Shown piece after piece: positions 1-9,385 of a stretch of 64,000 bases of DNA. The notes under the pieces were generated by a model. The model did no database searches. It was given only the letters and a program-made list of their open reading frames with translations, and was not told where the DNA came from. A program made the position numbers and the translations under genes. How positions within the stretch are numbered: the first letter of the stretch is position 1; every line of letters begins with the position of its first letter. Source of the stretch: CAWHYG01 sp963833505 (GTDB taxonomy: Bacteria > Eisenbacteria > RBG-16-71-46 > CAIMUX01); contig CAWHYG010000007.1 in NCBI GenBank assembly GCA_963833505.1, positions 496,001 to 560,000 of the forward strand, written 5' to 3'.

Positions 1-683
1 TCGGGGAGATGAGCCTGAACCTGCAGGTCAAGGTGCTGAAGGTGCTCGAGAACCTGACCTTCCGGAGAGTCGGCGGCACTCGCGACATCCGGGTCAACGT
101 GCGGATCATCAGCGCCACGAACCAGGATCTCGAAACCATGCTGCACCAGGGGACCTTCCGCGAGGATCTGTATTACCGCCTCATGGTCGTTCCGATCCAC
201 ATGCCGGCGCTGCGGGAAAGGCGGGAAGACATCCCCTTGCTCGCCCGGCACTACGTGGAGCACTTCGCCCGGCTCTTCTCGAAGAGGTTCCGCCGGATCT
301 CGGCCGAAGCGGAGCAGAGGCTCGGCGAGTATCCCTGGCCGGGGAACATCCGCGAACTCAGAAACGTGATCGAGCGGACGGTGCTGCTCGAGGATGGGGA
401 AGTGGTCGAGGCGGCGCAGCTTCGCCTGGGCGCGCCCTCGAGCGGCGGACACGCGGAGTCCCTGCTCGAGACCTTGCACCGCATCCTGGTCGAGGGCATC
501 GTCGATCCGGAGGGGATTCCCTTCGAAGACCTGCTCGCGCGCGTCGAGCGCGGCCTGATTCTCCGGGCTTCAGAGGCGTCCGGCTGGAATCAAAGCCGGT
601 CGGCGGAGCTTCTGCACGTGAAGCGCGACAAGCTGCGCTACCGGATGCGGGTGCACGAGCTCGCGGCGGATACGATTCCGTGA
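1..683 (+). CDS. Sigma-54-dependent transcriptional activator (NtrC family), 3' part
   Basis: The gene enters from the left edge, so its N-terminal sensor or receiver domain is outside the window. The first residues, GEMSLNLQVKVLKVLEN, match the stretch just after the Walker B motif of the AAA+ core of sigma-54 activators. The rest of the core follows, with LYYRLMVVPIHMPALRERR and the sensor-2 element YPWPGNIRELRN. The last ~45 residues (SEASGWNQSRSAELLHVKRD, then LRYRM) form a Fis-type helix-turn-helix for binding enhancer DNA. Such proteins hydrolyse ATP to remodel the closed RNA polymerase-sigma54 complex. The target genes cannot be told from this fragment. The internal ATG at 9 is not the true start, because the frame is open to the window edge and the family alignment continues upstream. 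Confidence 0.93.
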   Translation, partial: GEMSLNLQVKVLKVLENLTFRRVGGTRDIRVNVRIISATNQDLETMLHQGTFREDLYYRLMVVPIHMPALRERREDIPLLARHYVEHFARLFSKRFRRISAEAEQRLGEYPWPGNIRELRNVIERTVLLEDGEVVEAAQLRLGAPSSGGHAESLLETLHRILVEGIVDPEGIPFEDLLARVERGLILRASEASGWNQSRSAELLHVKRDKLRYRMRVHELAADTIP

Positions 684-834
684 TGCCCGGGCGCCCCGGG
701 TCGTTGCCGCGGCGGGCCGGTGGAGCCGGCATGCGGCGAGTGCCCCTCTTCCGGGCCTCCACGAACGAACCCGCGAGTGTCGCTGGATCCAGTCTACTCC
801 GGAGGGGCCTACAGCTCGCCGCCGTCTGACGCGC

Positions 835-1575
835 TCAGCGTCGCGGTCGCTTGCGGGCCGCCACCAGGAGCTGATCCGATTCACGCAGCGGCTCGTCTCC
901 CAGCGTGGCGCGCAACGACGCCAACCGATCCATCCAATGCCCGCGCCGCCCCGAGCGGTCCGCGAAGTCGGCGAAGTCGGCGAAGAACTCGTCGAACGAC
1001 GACGGACGGTCGCTCCGGAAGATCTCGCGCTCCTCGATCGTGCCCAGGGACTCCACCGCGGCGCAGAGTTCCGCGACCCGGAGATGCTCGAAGTGCGAAT
1101 ACCCGACCTCGTGCTGCAGTTCCAGAAACAGCCGTTGGGCTTGGACCGCGCGACGGTGGCCGGGCGTGCGGTCGCAGTCGAACGGCTCGCTGATCAGGAC
1201 CGGGCCGGCGGAAACCCGGAACAGCTCCGCCAACGCCTGCCGCCACTCCGCGATGTGGTGCAGCGCGTTCTGTTCCCAGACCACCGGAAAGCTCGCGGTC
1301 CGGAATCCGAGCCTGCGGCCGTCCATACGACAGAAGTCGATGGCGGCGCTGCGGGAGCTTCCCCGGACGCATGACCCGAGGCTTGCGATCGGATCCACCG
1401 CCACGATGCGCGCGCAGGATCCGGCCAGCGAGGCGGTGAACCGGCCGCAACCGCAGCCCAGGTCCAGCCCGAGTTCAGCGCCCAGGCGGGAAAGCCATCC
1501 GGTCATGACGACGTCCGCGGTCCTGCTCATGCCGGTTCGCCTCCCCAAAGCCGATCGAGGAACGGGAATCTTCAT
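835..1575 (-). CDS. Class I SAM-dependent methyltransferase
   Basis: 246 residues if the ATG at 1575 is used; a second in-frame ATG at 1530 (MSRTADVVMTGW) is also plausible. Motif I of the SAM-binding Rossmann fold is LDLGCGCGRF (about residues 37-46). It is followed by the acidic motif II region IVAVDP and a post-core motif VVWEQNALHHIAEW, as in Methyltransf_11/25 proteins. The substrate cannot be inferred. The gene is antisense to its neighbours, alone between the sigma-54 regulator and the lptE-like gene, with no obvious operon partner. Family assignment is secure; function beyond methyl transfer is unknown. Confidence 0.8.
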   Translation of the reverse strand: MKIPVPRSALGRRTGMSRTADVVMTGWLSRLGAELGLDLGCGCGRFTASLAGSCARIVAVDPIASLGSCVRGSSRSAAIDFCRMDGRRLGFRTASFPVVWEQNALHHIAEWRQALAELFRVSAGPVLISEPFDCDRTPGHRRAVQAQRLFLELQHEVGYSHFEHLRVAELCAAVESLGTIEEREIFRSDRPSSFDEFFADFADFADRSGRRGHWMDRLASLRATLGDEPLRESDQLLVAARKRPRR

Positions 1576-1712
1576 CGCCCAGACATTCTATCCGAACAAA
1601 ATGCCCAGGAAGGGCAGATTCGGGGCGCCCCGGTCGGACCGGGTCCGGCAGGTTGCCGGGTGCGCGGTCCCGACCCTATACTCGGCGAAGGGAAGGGAGA
1701 GACAGCACCGCC

Positions 1713-2396
1713 ATGGAGGGAACGCGCCACCAAGCAACCCCGGGGAGATCGCAATGCACCCCGGGCTCCGCCAATGGACCGCAACGGGGCCAGGGCCGGT
1801 TCGCGCGCCGGGCCTGTGGCCGGGACCCGAGCCGGTTCCCACGCCCCGGCATCTGGAGCGCGGTCGCAAGCCTTGCCGGCGGATCCGTCCCGCGCATCGC
1901 CGCTGTCGCCGCGCTGGCCTGGATCCTCTCCGGATGCGCCTATTCCTTCACCGGCACGAGCATCCCGAGCTACATCAAGACGATCGCGGTTCCCACCTTC
2001 GACAACCAGACCCTTCAGCCCGGCTTGGACCAGGAAGTGACCACCGGGGTCATCGACCGGTTCATCAAAGATGGACGGCTCAAGATCGCGCCCGACAAGA
2101 CGGCCAATTGCCGGCTCGTGGGCCGCGTTCTCAAGTACGAGAACAAGGTCAACAACTACAACGCCGACCAGACGCCGCAGGACTACATCGTCGTTCTGAC
2201 CGTGGGGATCGTCCTCCGGGACCAGGTCAAGAACCGGGATCTGTGGAAGGACGACGCCATGGTCAAGACCGCCGTCTACACGCCGGGAGGTCAGCCCGGC
2301 ACGCAAGGGGGCGTGGCGGGCGAAGACCAGGCACGAGCTCAGGCGATCAGCGACCTCTCAGGTGATCTCGTGTCTCGGACGCTGGAGCAGTGGTGA
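1713..2396 (+). CDS. lptE: LptE-like LPS-assembly lipoprotein
   Basis: A 227-residue protein with a hydrophobic segment RIAAVAALAWILSGC, whose LSGC is a lipobox (Cys at about residue 75). After it comes AYSFTGTSIPSYIKTIAVPT, typical of LptE, the outer-membrane lipoprotein that plugs the LptD barrel during LPS export. Length after the lipobox (~150 residues) fits LptE. The region before the signal peptide is unusually long (~60 residues, Gly/Arg/Pro-rich). I chose the ATG at 1713 because GGGAGA lies about 9 nt upstream; an ATG at 1653 is also in frame. No closer start to the signal peptide is visible, so the real leader may be shorter through a rare start. The stop overlaps the holA start (TGATG), indicating an operon with holA and trxA. 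Confidence 0.8.
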   Translation: MEGTRHQATPGRSQCTPGSANGPQRGQGRFARRACGRDPSRFPRPGIWSAVASLAGGSVPRIAAVAALAWILSGCAYSFTGTSIPSYIKTIAVPTFDNQTLQPGLDQEVTTGVIDRFIKDGRLKIAPDKTANCRLVGRVLKYENKVNNYNADQTPQDYIVVLTVGIVLRDQVKNRDLWKDDAMVKTAVYTPGGQPGTQGGVAGEDQARAQAISDLSGDLVSRTLEQW

Positions 2397-3374
2397 TGGC
2401 CCTCCGTTACGCGGATGGTCTCCGCCGCCTCGAGTCCCAGGGGCCCGAGGGCGCCTGGTTCCTTTGCGGTCCCGAGACCCTGCTGAGAGACCAGAATGCT
2501 TGCGCGGATCAAGGCGGCCTGGTTCTCCGATCCGGCTCAGGCGCGGCTCGGCCACGATCGCTTCTACGCCGGCGAATCTTCGCTCTCCCAGGTCTCGTCG
2601 GCCCTGGCCGGCGGCGGGCTTTTCAGCGGCCGCCGCCTCGTGACCTTCGCCGACGCCGAGCGGGCCGGGCGCGCAGGCGCGGCCGATCGTCGCGAGCTGG
2701 TGGAGCTGTTGCAGAGAAACCTCGGCGGAACTGTCTTCGCGGCCATGACCGACCTTCCGTTGCGCGAGGTGGAACGCAAGAACGAGCTCTGCCGCGCCCT
2801 GCTCGGAGCCTGCGTGGTCGTGGATCTGGCCCGGCCGACTCCGGCGGAAGCGATGCGCTGGCTCTTGGAAGAGTGCCGGAGGCGCGGGATCGGACTCGAA
2901 GCGGAAGCCGGAGCCTACCTGATGTCGCGCATCGGGCCCGATCTCCAGGAGCTGTCCCGCGAGCTGGAAAAGCTCGAGCTGACCTCCCGTCCGGGGGAGA
3001 AGATCGGCGAGGCGGAGATCCGGGAGATGGTCCGGCGCGGCCAGCTCGGAAACGGATGGGAGCTTTGCGAGGCCGTTCTCGGAAACCGGACCGTCGCCGC
3101 CCTCCGGCTTTGGGATGCCGTGCAAAATACGGAGCCGGTCCTCCGGACGCAGTGGCTGTTGCAACGACAGGCTCGGACGCGCCTGCTCCGCTCCTCCGGG
3201 ACGGCCGAGGAAGATCGGTTGGGCCGGATCGTCCTTGCCAGCTATGATCTGGAACGCGGGATCAAGACCGGGCGCATCCCGGCCGGCCACGACGGCACCG
3301 CACTCGAATTGCTGGTGGCCTCCTTGGGCGCGGGACGGACCCGCACCAAGGGAGGCGCGCGAACCCACGATTGA
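2396..3374 (+). CDS. holA: DNA polymerase III delta subunit, broken by a one-base insertion near the 5' end
   Basis: HolA loads the beta sliding clamp as part of the clamp loader. The main open frame starts at 2496 (MLARIKAAWFSDPAQARLG) and runs 292 residues through the AAA+-like N-terminal and C-terminal clamp-loader domains (GWELCEAVLGN, LLQRQARTRLLRS). The expected first ~33 residues (MALRYADGL ... WFLCGPETLLRDQ) are encoded at 2396-2494 in another frame. Deleting one A from the AA at 2495-2496 joins them as LLRDQMLARIKAAW, giving 325 residues, the normal HolA length. The start ATG at 2396 overlaps the lptE stop. A base-call error is likely because holA is usually essential; initiation at 2496 would lose part of the nucleotide-fold region. 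Confidence 0.85.
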
Positions 3375-3384
3375 GGAGGCTTTC

Positions 3385-3720
3385 ATGTCCCTGGCCCCTG
3401 CCACGACGGATTCCACCTTCCGGAAGGACGTCTTGGAGAGCGATCTCCCGGTTCTGGTCGACTTCTGGGCCGACTGGTGCGGGCCCTGCCGGATGCTGGC
3501 TCCGACCATCGACCAGATCTCGACGGAGCTGACCGGGAAGCTCCGGGTCTTCAAGATGGACGTGGATTCGAATCCGGCGACGGCCACGAGCTTTGGCGTC
3601 CAGGCCATCCCGACCCTGATCCTGTTCGCGGGCGGCCAGCCGCGCGCGCAGATCGTCGGCGTGAAGGGCAAGGGCACCCTTCTCGAGGAGATCCAGAAGG
3701 CCGTCGGAGTCGCGCCGTGA
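3385..3720 (+). CDS. trxA: Thioredoxin
   Basis: 111 residues with the thioredoxin active site WADWCGPCRM (Cys at about 32 and 35) and the cis-Pro loop VQAIPTL opposite it. It is a cytoplasmic disulfide reductase using a CGPC dithiol. The ATG at 3385 has a strong GAGGAGG ribosome site 8-12 nt upstream. It lies 10 nt after holA and its stop overlaps a GTG of the next gene (GTGA at 3717-3720), so the cluster is probably co-transcribed. Length and motifs match canonical thioredoxins closely; the only uncertainty is which reductase it serves. Confidence 0.95.
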   Translation: MSLAPATTDSTFRKDVLESDLPVLVDFWADWCGPCRMLAPTIDQISTELTGKLRVFKMDVDSNPATATSFGVQAIPTLILFAGGQPRAQIVGVKGKGTLLEEIQKAVGVAP

Positions 3721-4775
3721 GGGGTAGGCCGATCCTGCACCGGCCGGAGTATCCACGGCTCCTTCTCGGGCCGGCGGTTCCACTTCCATCGTCCGACTCC
3801 GGGCTGCGCCGCCCGGTGACCAGGGGCGAGCCGACGCTGAGCGCCCATCCGTTTCCACCGCCGTCGTCTGCCTCCAAGCTGCGCCGCCTGGTGACGAGGG
3901 GCGGGCCGAGCCTGTGCGCGCTCGTGGGGCTGACCCTGCTGGCCCATCCGGCCCGCTCTGCCCCGACCTCTGGCTCGCTCGGTTCGGGGCACGCCGGAGG
4001 CTCGACCGCGGCGCCATCCGAGCGGATCCACTGGGCCTCGTCGTTCGACAACGCCATGCAGCAGGCGCGGGCCGAGCAGAAGTTCGTCATGGTCGACTTC
4101 TTCACGAGCTGGTGCGGCTGGTGCCGGGTTCTCGACGCGCAGACCTACCCCGACTCGGGCGTGGCCGCGCTCGCGGCCAGGATGGTCTCCGTCAAGGTGA
4201 ACGCGGAGCTTCAGCCCAACATTGCCGGGGAGTACGGCGTGCACGCCTATCCTACGATCGTCTTCCTCAACCCGGATGGAACCACCCGGACGAAGATCGA
4301 GGGGTTCCGGCCCCCTGATGGTTTCATCCCGATCCAGGAGGACGTCCTCCGGACCGACAGCGAGCTTTTCGCTCTTTCCCGGGAGATTCTGGACCAGCCC
4401 AAGGATCGGAGCCTCCGTTTGAGCCTGGCCCGGACTTTCGCGCTGGCGGGGAAGTTCCCGGAAGCGGCCGTCCAAATGGACACCTTGCTCATGCTCGACC
4501 CGGGACCGAAGGACGACCCGGCGGCTCTCGACCTCGAGCGCCTCGTCTATCGGGTGCGAGCCGGAGCGGGGGAGGATACGCGCAAGGACCTCGAGAAGTG
4601 GGTCAAGAAACAGAGGAAGCACGCCCGCCGGTTCGAGGCGATGTATTTCCTGGCCCGGGCGAATGAGCAGGCGGGGGAGTCGAAGGACGCCCGGAAGCTG
4701 TACGAGGAGATCGTCTCGAAGGACCCCGGATCCTGGTTCGCCGACGCCTCCCGGGAGAAGCTGGCCAAGAGCTGA
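3717..4775 (+). CDS. Secreted thioredoxin-fold protein with TPR-like C-terminus
   Basis: The conserved part has a signal-peptide-like segment (LCALVGLTLLAHPARSA), a thioredoxin fold with FFTSWCGWCRVLDAQ (CGWC active site) and YGVHAYPTIVF (cis-Pro), then ~150 helical residues with TPR-like spacing (LARTFALAGKFPEAAVQMDT; YFLARANEQAGESKDARKLY). It is probably an extracytoplasmic disulfide oxidoreductase of the DsbD-gamma / thioredoxin_7 type. Two starts are possible: GTG at 3717 overlapping the trxA stop, and GTG at 3891 directly before the signal peptide. The second gives a normal leader; the first adds a ~58-residue repeat-derived segment. I list the longer form because of the GTGA coupling, but the shorter is as likely. 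Confidence 0.75.
   Translation: MRGRPILHRPEYPRLLLGPAVPLPSSDSGLRRPVTRGEPTLSAHPFPPPSSASKLRRLVTRGGPSLCALVGLTLLAHPARSAPTSGSLGSGHAGGSTAAPSERIHWASSFDNAMQQARAEQKFVMVDFFTSWCGWCRVLDAQTYPDSGVAALAARMVSVKVNAELQPNIAGEYGVHAYPTIVFLNPDGTTRTKIEGFRPPDGFIPIQEDVLRTDSELFALSREILDQPKDRSLRLSLARTFALAGKFPEAAVQMDTLLMLDPGPKDDPAALDLERLVYRVRAGAGEDTRKDLEKWVKKQRKHARRFEAMYFLARANEQAGESKDARKLYEEIVSKDPGSWFADASREKLAKS
3787..3907 (+). repeat. Imperfect ~48-bp duplication at the 5' end of the secreted thioredoxin gene
   Basis: Two copies begin at about 3787 and 3860 (spacing ~73 bp). Both contain CTGCGCCGCC followed by GGTGAC(C/G)AGGGGCG. In frame they read LRRPVTRGEP and LRRLVTRGGP. The second copy carries the GTG at 3891 that best fits a signal-peptide start, so the duplication lies over the translation start region. 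No IS ends are visible. Confidence 0.65.
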
Positions 4776-5379
4776 CGGGCCGGCGCGGTGATCTGCTGGG
4801 CCGGCGCCAGGCGACCCGGCCACAAACAAGACAGGTCACCGGTCAGCCCGGGCGGCAACCCGGCGGGGATTCTTAACGACTTCAGGCCCCAAGGGCACGA
4901 AGCCGGGGGCCTGAATCTGCCGGACGGCCGGCGTCATGGAGGGGACGAATCCGGGATGCCGTGCTCAGGATCGACCGACGGAACTCCCTCAAATGCTGTT
5001 CAAGCCCGCGTACCCCGAGACAGCACACGCACACCCCAGAACGTCCCCGGCTCAAAGGCGGCTCAACGTTGCCAAACCCGCTTCGAACGAACCGCGCCGC
5101 CTTCGATCGAGAACTTCGCAAGGGATGTGCCGAACGCGGCGGCATCTTCGCGGACATCGGCACCGCGAGCCGGCGCCCTCGATTCCGGATTCACTACGCT
5201 CCGAAATGCGCTGAACAATATGGGCTTCGCTCGCCGGGTTCGAAGGGTTCGGTCATGGGGAAACTCTGGGCGGCCCGGATCGGAAGGGGAAGTTGACGGT
5301 CAGAGAGGGGAGGTTCCTGATGGCGTGTTGCAATCGGACCGGGACGGCCGGGCGGACTGCATGTGATGGTTTACATAAT
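4776..5379. other. About 600 bp with no recognisable gene
   Basis: Between the secreted thioredoxin-like gene and the M16 peptidase. Short open frames here are Pro/Arg/Ser-rich and resemble no family. I see no tRNA, no clear terminator with a T-run and no convincing sigma-70 promoter. It presumably holds the promoter of the M16 gene. Confidence 0.5.
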
Positions 5380-8289
5380 ATGTCTTACGGGGCGAACTGG
5401 AGGGGGAGCCAGGCCTGGCTGATCCGCGCCGCAACCGTGGCTTCTCTCGTCTCCTGCGCGGCTCTTGCCGCGAATCTCGCCGGGCTCCTGGACGCCGGCC
5501 CCGCTCAAGGTGCGGCGACAACCGGCGTCCAGGCCGCCCCGGCGCCGGCGCTGCCCGGCACCGACCCGGCCGTCCTCTGGGGCTATCTCCAGAACGGCAG
5601 CGGCTACCTGGTCATCCCCGAGCATGCCGCACCTTTCATCGCCTCGACCGCCATCGTCCACGCGGGCTCCGGAGCCGAGGACTGGTCCACCCAGGGCGCG
5701 TCGCATTTCCTCGAGCACCTGCTGTTCAACGGCACCGAACGGCGCACCCAGGAGCAGATCTACGACCAGACCGACCTCCTCGGGGCCTACAACAACGCGA
5801 CCACCAGCGGAACCCACGTGGCCTACATCATGGCCGCGCCGCGGGATCAGTTCTGGGGCGCCTTCGACATCCAGCAGGACATGCTGTTCCACTCGACGCT
5901 GCCGCCGGACAAGGTCGAGAAGGAGCGCGGGATCATCCTCGAAGAGCTGCGCAAGGACGACGACGACCAGTCCTACGACGTCGAGCGCGTGCTGGACCTT
6001 GACTTGTTCGGCCCGCAAGGATATGGACTGCCGACGCTTGGCTCGGAAACCTCCATCAAGTCGCTGACCCGGGACCAGATCCTTGGTTTCTACAAGGGGT
6101 TCTACAATCCGAACCGGGTCACCTTCGTGCTGCTGGGCGACCTCGATCCGCAAGCGGCGGTCGATTCCCTGAACGCGAGGGTCGGGATCCTGCCGGCCGG
6201 CGTCTCGCGTCCGCTGCCCGCCCTCACGATCGATCGGAGCGCCCCGCGACTTCGCTTCCACGAGCTTTCGACCTCGGGGGCGATCCTCCGTTGGGCCTGG
6301 GTTCTCGATGATCCAAGAAGCGATGGCTTCGAGGTGTTACGCGCCAGATTTGAAGTGATGTGTCAAGGGGACGACTCGCCGCTCGGCCGGAGATGCCTGA
6401 ACCGGTGGAAGGGGCGGATCGATTCCTACTCCGCGGATCTGGCCGAGTATCCCGGGTTCAGCGTGGCCTCCGTCCGGATCGACCTGAGCGATCCGGCAGC
6501 GGTCTCGGAAGTCCTGGACGGGTTCCCGCAGCTCCTCGCCGAAGCCAGGGCGGAGCCGTCCGCCGAGGATCGCGTCGAGGCCTGGAAGATCCAGGAGACG
6601 ACGGGAGAGCTGTACCTCCGGGAGAAGCCCCACTATTACGGGATCATGCGGGGCGATCTGATCGCGGCCCGGGGCCTGGCCGGGGCGGCCGGCTACCTGC
6701 CGGGGATCGAGGCGGTCACACCGGCCCGAGTGGCAGCCCTCGCTCCCCCGCTCGCCTGGCCGGCGGATCGGATCTCGGTGCTGACTTCCGCCCAGGCTGC
6801 CGCGGCGCCGGCCGCCGCCGGGCGCTCCTACCAGGAATGGGATCTCGCCAACGGCGCGCGCGTGGCGGCGCTTTCGAGCCCGGAGAGCCCGGTGCTGGCC
6901 ATCCACCTCTTCATCCGCGAGCGGTCGAATCGCGAGCCGGCGGGGCGGGCCGGAATCGCCGAGCTGATGCAGAACCTGATCGGCAAGGGCACGACCGATC
7001 ATCCCGAGGATCAGATGGGGCTGGCACTCTCGAGGATCGGCGCCGATCTCAAGACCGCGGATGATCCGAGCATCCCCTACGACGATTTCTACACGGTGCC
7101 GGAGTTCAGCTTCGTCCGCCTCCAGACGCTGGATCGGTACGCCCCCGAGGGCTTCGGCCTCCTGGCCGACATGCTGGGGCACCCGGTGTTCATGGACCGG
7201 GACTTCCAGGAAGCCAAGGGCTCGGCGCTCGGGCGGGCGGCCCGTTCGGGCGGATCGAGCCGCGCCGTCGCCTCGCGCCGGCTGGCCGCCTGGCTCGACC
7301 CGAAGAGCGGAGGCGGAGACGTCTATGGAACGGCCGCCACGCTCACTCCGATCACCCTCGAGGACGTGCGGACCTTCGCCCATGCCTATCTCGATCCGCG
7401 GGCCTTCCTGTTCGTGATCGCGACCAGCCTGCCGCTCGATTCGCTCCGCGCGCTGACTTCGGCGACGCTGGGAAGGATCCCGGTGCCCGAGGGAGCGGCA
7501 CCTGTGCCTCCCCTGCCGGCCGCCGCATCGGCCGTGTCCTCCTTGCCGGTCGCCGGTGCCGCCTCCGTGTCTCCCCCGCGGGTCCCTGGATCGGCGCCCT
7601 CCCCTGCCGTCGGCGAGATCTCCGCGCCGGCCATCCGGGAGCGGATCCAGGGCCTGCTGGCCGATCCCGGTCAAGGAGCGCTCTGGACGCGCTATTTCCC
7701 GTCGCTCGGCGGGCAGCAGTCCTCCGGGAAGGGCGCGGCGGGCGGCCATGACGACCTGGCTCTCCTGGCCGACTCCGTCGGCAGTCCACAGGCTCACGTG
7801 GCCGTCTGCCGCGTGTTCCAGGCGCCGGACTCGCTCGAGCCGGCATTGACCCTGGCGAACGGCATCCTGTCAGACCGGCTGTCCTTCGATCTCCGGGAAA
7901 AGAAGGGCCTGGCCTACTCGATCGGAGCCAACCTGGATCGAGGCGGGCCGAACACCTGGATCTGGACGGAAGCGGCCGGCACGGGACCGGCCAACCTGAC
8001 GACGATGCTGCGGGGCTTCCTGGACGAGCCGAAGAACGTCGTGTCGAGTCCGCCGGAGTCCCTGGAAGTGGCCAAGACCGCGGCCCGGATCTACGGGCGA
8101 GGCATCATGCGCCGCGCGGCCCGGATCGGCTGGGCCTACTATGCCGGGCTGGCGATCCTGGACGGACGGGATCCGCGCGCGATCGAGGAGCGGTCGGCCG
8201 CGCTCCGGAACGTGTCCCGGCGGCAGGTGCTGGAGGTGCTGGCGCGCTACTGGAAGGAAGGGCCGGCGATCGCGGTCGTGGCGCGGTGA
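5380..8289 (+). CDS. Exported M16-family zinc metallopeptidase, two-domain
   Basis: 969 residues from the ATG at 5380 (MSYGANWRGSQAW); an in-frame start at 5293 would add 29 residues with no signal character. A signal peptide (LIRAATVASLVSCAALAANL) comes first. The active M16 half carries the inverted zinc motif HFLEHLLFNG (HxxEH), with a downstream glutamate expected in KERGIILEELRKD. The second half (from about residue 500, WDLANGARVAALSSPESPVL) is the inactive M16_C-type repeat with the R/Y region LREKKGLAYSIGANL. A Pro/Ala-rich linker lies near 7490-7620. It probably degrades peptides in the periplasm or at the outer membrane, like pitrilysin/PqqL-type enzymes. The length fits a fused two-half M16 protein. 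No operon partner is evident. Confidence 0.9.
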   Translation: MSYGANWRGSQAWLIRAATVASLVSCAALAANLAGLLDAGPAQGAATTGVQAAPAPALPGTDPAVLWGYLQNGSGYLVIPEHAAPFIASTAIVHAGSGAEDWSTQGASHFLEHLLFNGTERRTQEQIYDQTDLLGAYNNATTSGTHVAYIMAAPRDQFWGAFDIQQDMLFHSTLPPDKVEKERGIILEELRKDDDDQSYDVERVLDLDLFGPQGYGLPTLGSETSIKSLTRDQILGFYKGFYNPNRVTFVLLGDLDPQAAVDSLNARVGILPAGVSRPLPALTIDRSAPRLRFHELSTSGAILRWAWVLDDPRSDGFEVLRARFEVMCQGDDSPLGRRCLNRWKGRIDSYSADLAEYPGFSVASVRIDLSDPAAVSEVLDGFPQLLAEARAEPSAEDRVEAWKIQETTGELYLREKPHYYGIMRGDLIAARGLAGAAGYLPGIEAVTPARVAALAPPLAWPADRISVLTSAQAAAAPAAAGRSYQEWDLANGARVAALSSPESPVLAIHLFIRERSNREPAGRAGIAELMQNLIGKGTTDHPEDQMGLALSRIGADLKTADDPSIPYDDFYTVPEFSFVRLQTLDRYAPEGFGLLADMLGHPVFMDRDFQEAKGSALGRAARSGGSSRAVASRRLAAWLDPKSGGGDVYGTAATLTPITLEDVRTFAHAYLDPRAFLFVIATSLPLDSLRALTSATLGRIPVPEGAAPVPPLPAAASAVSSLPVAGAASVSPPRVPGSAPSPAVGEISAPAIRERIQGLLADPGQGALWTRYFPSLGGQQSSGKGAAGGHDDLALLADSVGSPQAHVAVCRVFQAPDSLEPALTLANGILSDRLSFDLREKKGLAYSIGANLDRGGPNTWIWTEAAGTGPANLTTMLRGFLDEPKNVVSSPPESLEVAKTAARIYGRGIMRRAARIGWAYYAGLAILDGRDPRAIEERSAALRNVSRRQVLEVLARYWKEGPAIAVVAR

Positions 8290-8375
8290 GGTTGCCAGTC
8301 GTCGTGCTGGCTCGCAGTTCCGAGGCCGGGCGCACAGCGACCGCGTCCTTGAACGCGAGTTCCGGCGCACCCCGG

Positions 8376-9044
8376 CTAATGCCCCGCGGAAGCCTCCTGG
8401 AGGAGAATCCGGGCTTCCGCCGGGGCCGGCCCGCTCGATCCGGCGGCCGCCTGCCCATAGGCTTTCAAGGCTTCGGCGGTGTTTCCGGCCTGGGCATAGG
8501 CTCGGCCGGCCTGCAGCCAGTCATCCGCACTGAGGGAATTGTTCGGCACCGCCGCTGCCGTCGCGTATTCGGCCGCACCGTCCGCGAACTTCTGCTCGGT
8601 GACCAGGGCTCCGCCGAGCCCGCGGTGCGCGGCCGCCAACTGCAGCGGATCCGTCGGATGGCGGTCCAGAAACGCCCGGAAGCCTTTCTCCGCCTCGGCC
8701 GCGTTGCCGCTGGAGAGGTTGGCGTTGGCCTCGAAAAGCAGGGCCGGGCGTGCGGCGTGCGTCGAGCCGTACTCCTGGGCGACCTTCTGGAAGCCGGAGG
8801 CGGCGTGGGTGAAATCGCCGGCCAGGTACTGCGTCTGCGCCTCGTACATGGCCAAGCTGGCCTGGCGTTCGGCCTTGGTCCGGCTGTGCACGATCAAAAA
8901 CGCCGCCAGGGCAACAACGACCACGGCCCCGACGACTGCGCCGATGATGCGGAGGTGGTGCTTGAGGTAATCCGCCGCCTCGACCGCCGCGACCGCGACC
9001 TTGTCCTGCTTCAGCTCCTGTTTGCTCAGATGTTTCGCAACCAC
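8376..9044 (-). CDS. Membrane-anchored TPR protein (YfgM-like)
   Basis: 222 residues from a GTG at 9044, with GGGGGAG about 8 nt upstream. A short cytoplasmic N-terminus (KHLSKQELKQDKVAVAAVEA) precedes one transmembrane helix (IIGAVVGAVVVVALAAFLIV, about 33-52). Tandem TPR-like helices follow (YLAGDFTHAASGFQKVA; ALVTEQKFADGAAEYATAA; GRAYAQAGNTAEALKAYGQA). This matches TPR_21/YfgM-type proteins, which sit in the inner membrane near SecYEG and the periplasmic chaperone network, and also generic tol-pal-region TPR proteins. Function is inferred from architecture only. Confidence 0.75.
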   Translation of the reverse strand: MVAKHLSKQELKQDKVAVAAVEAADYLKHHLRIIGAVVGAVVVVALAAFLIVHSRTKAERQASLAMYEAQTQYLAGDFTHAASGFQKVAQEYGSTHAARPALLFEANANLSSGNAAEAEKGFRAFLDRHPTDPLQLAAAHRGLGGALVTEQKFADGAAEYATAAAVPNNSLSADDWLQAGRAYAQAGNTAEALKAYGQAAAGSSGPAPAEARILLQEASAGH

Positions 9045-9385
9045 GCCACTCCCCCTGGTCCATCAATGATCTGGACAGCTTCAAGAAATGCAAGCCTATC
9101 GCGAGGGCTTGGGGCAAGTCAACCCGAGTCAAGCGGCACCCGCGGCCCCGCGCGCCCCGCGGGAAGCGCGGTCCACCGGCACCCTCTGCCAGCACCGTCT
9201 GCCGGCGACGCCGTCCGGCAGGCGCCGGGATCCGGCCCCCGACGCCGGACCCCGCTCGTCACCCCACCGGCGGGTCGGTCGGCCGCGCCGCCCGTCGCCC
9301 GAGTAGCAACCGCTTCCGGCGGTGGGGCATGTGATAACGGCGGAGAGACGCCCGACGCTGCCCGAGCCCGCCGCCGCCAGCCCGT
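9045..9385. other. About 340 bp without a supported gene
   Basis: Lies between two minus-strand genes and should contain the promoter of the TPR gene and possibly the 3' end signal of the oxidoreductase. Very G+C-rich; the only open frames are Arg/Pro/Gly-rich shadows. I see no clear hairpin plus T-run. Confidence 0.45.

Noticed and set aside
2480..2500. Programmed ribosomal frameshift in holA
   Set aside because: No slippery heptamer, pseudoknot or Shine-Dalgarno stimulator was evident; four similar one-base expansions elsewhere make an error more likely.
2358..4829. An 823-residue open frame on the minus strand
   Set aside because: It runs antisense to lptE, holA, trxA and the thioredoxin-like gene, all with clear family motifs; its product is Arg/Gly/Pro-rich and unlike any protein.
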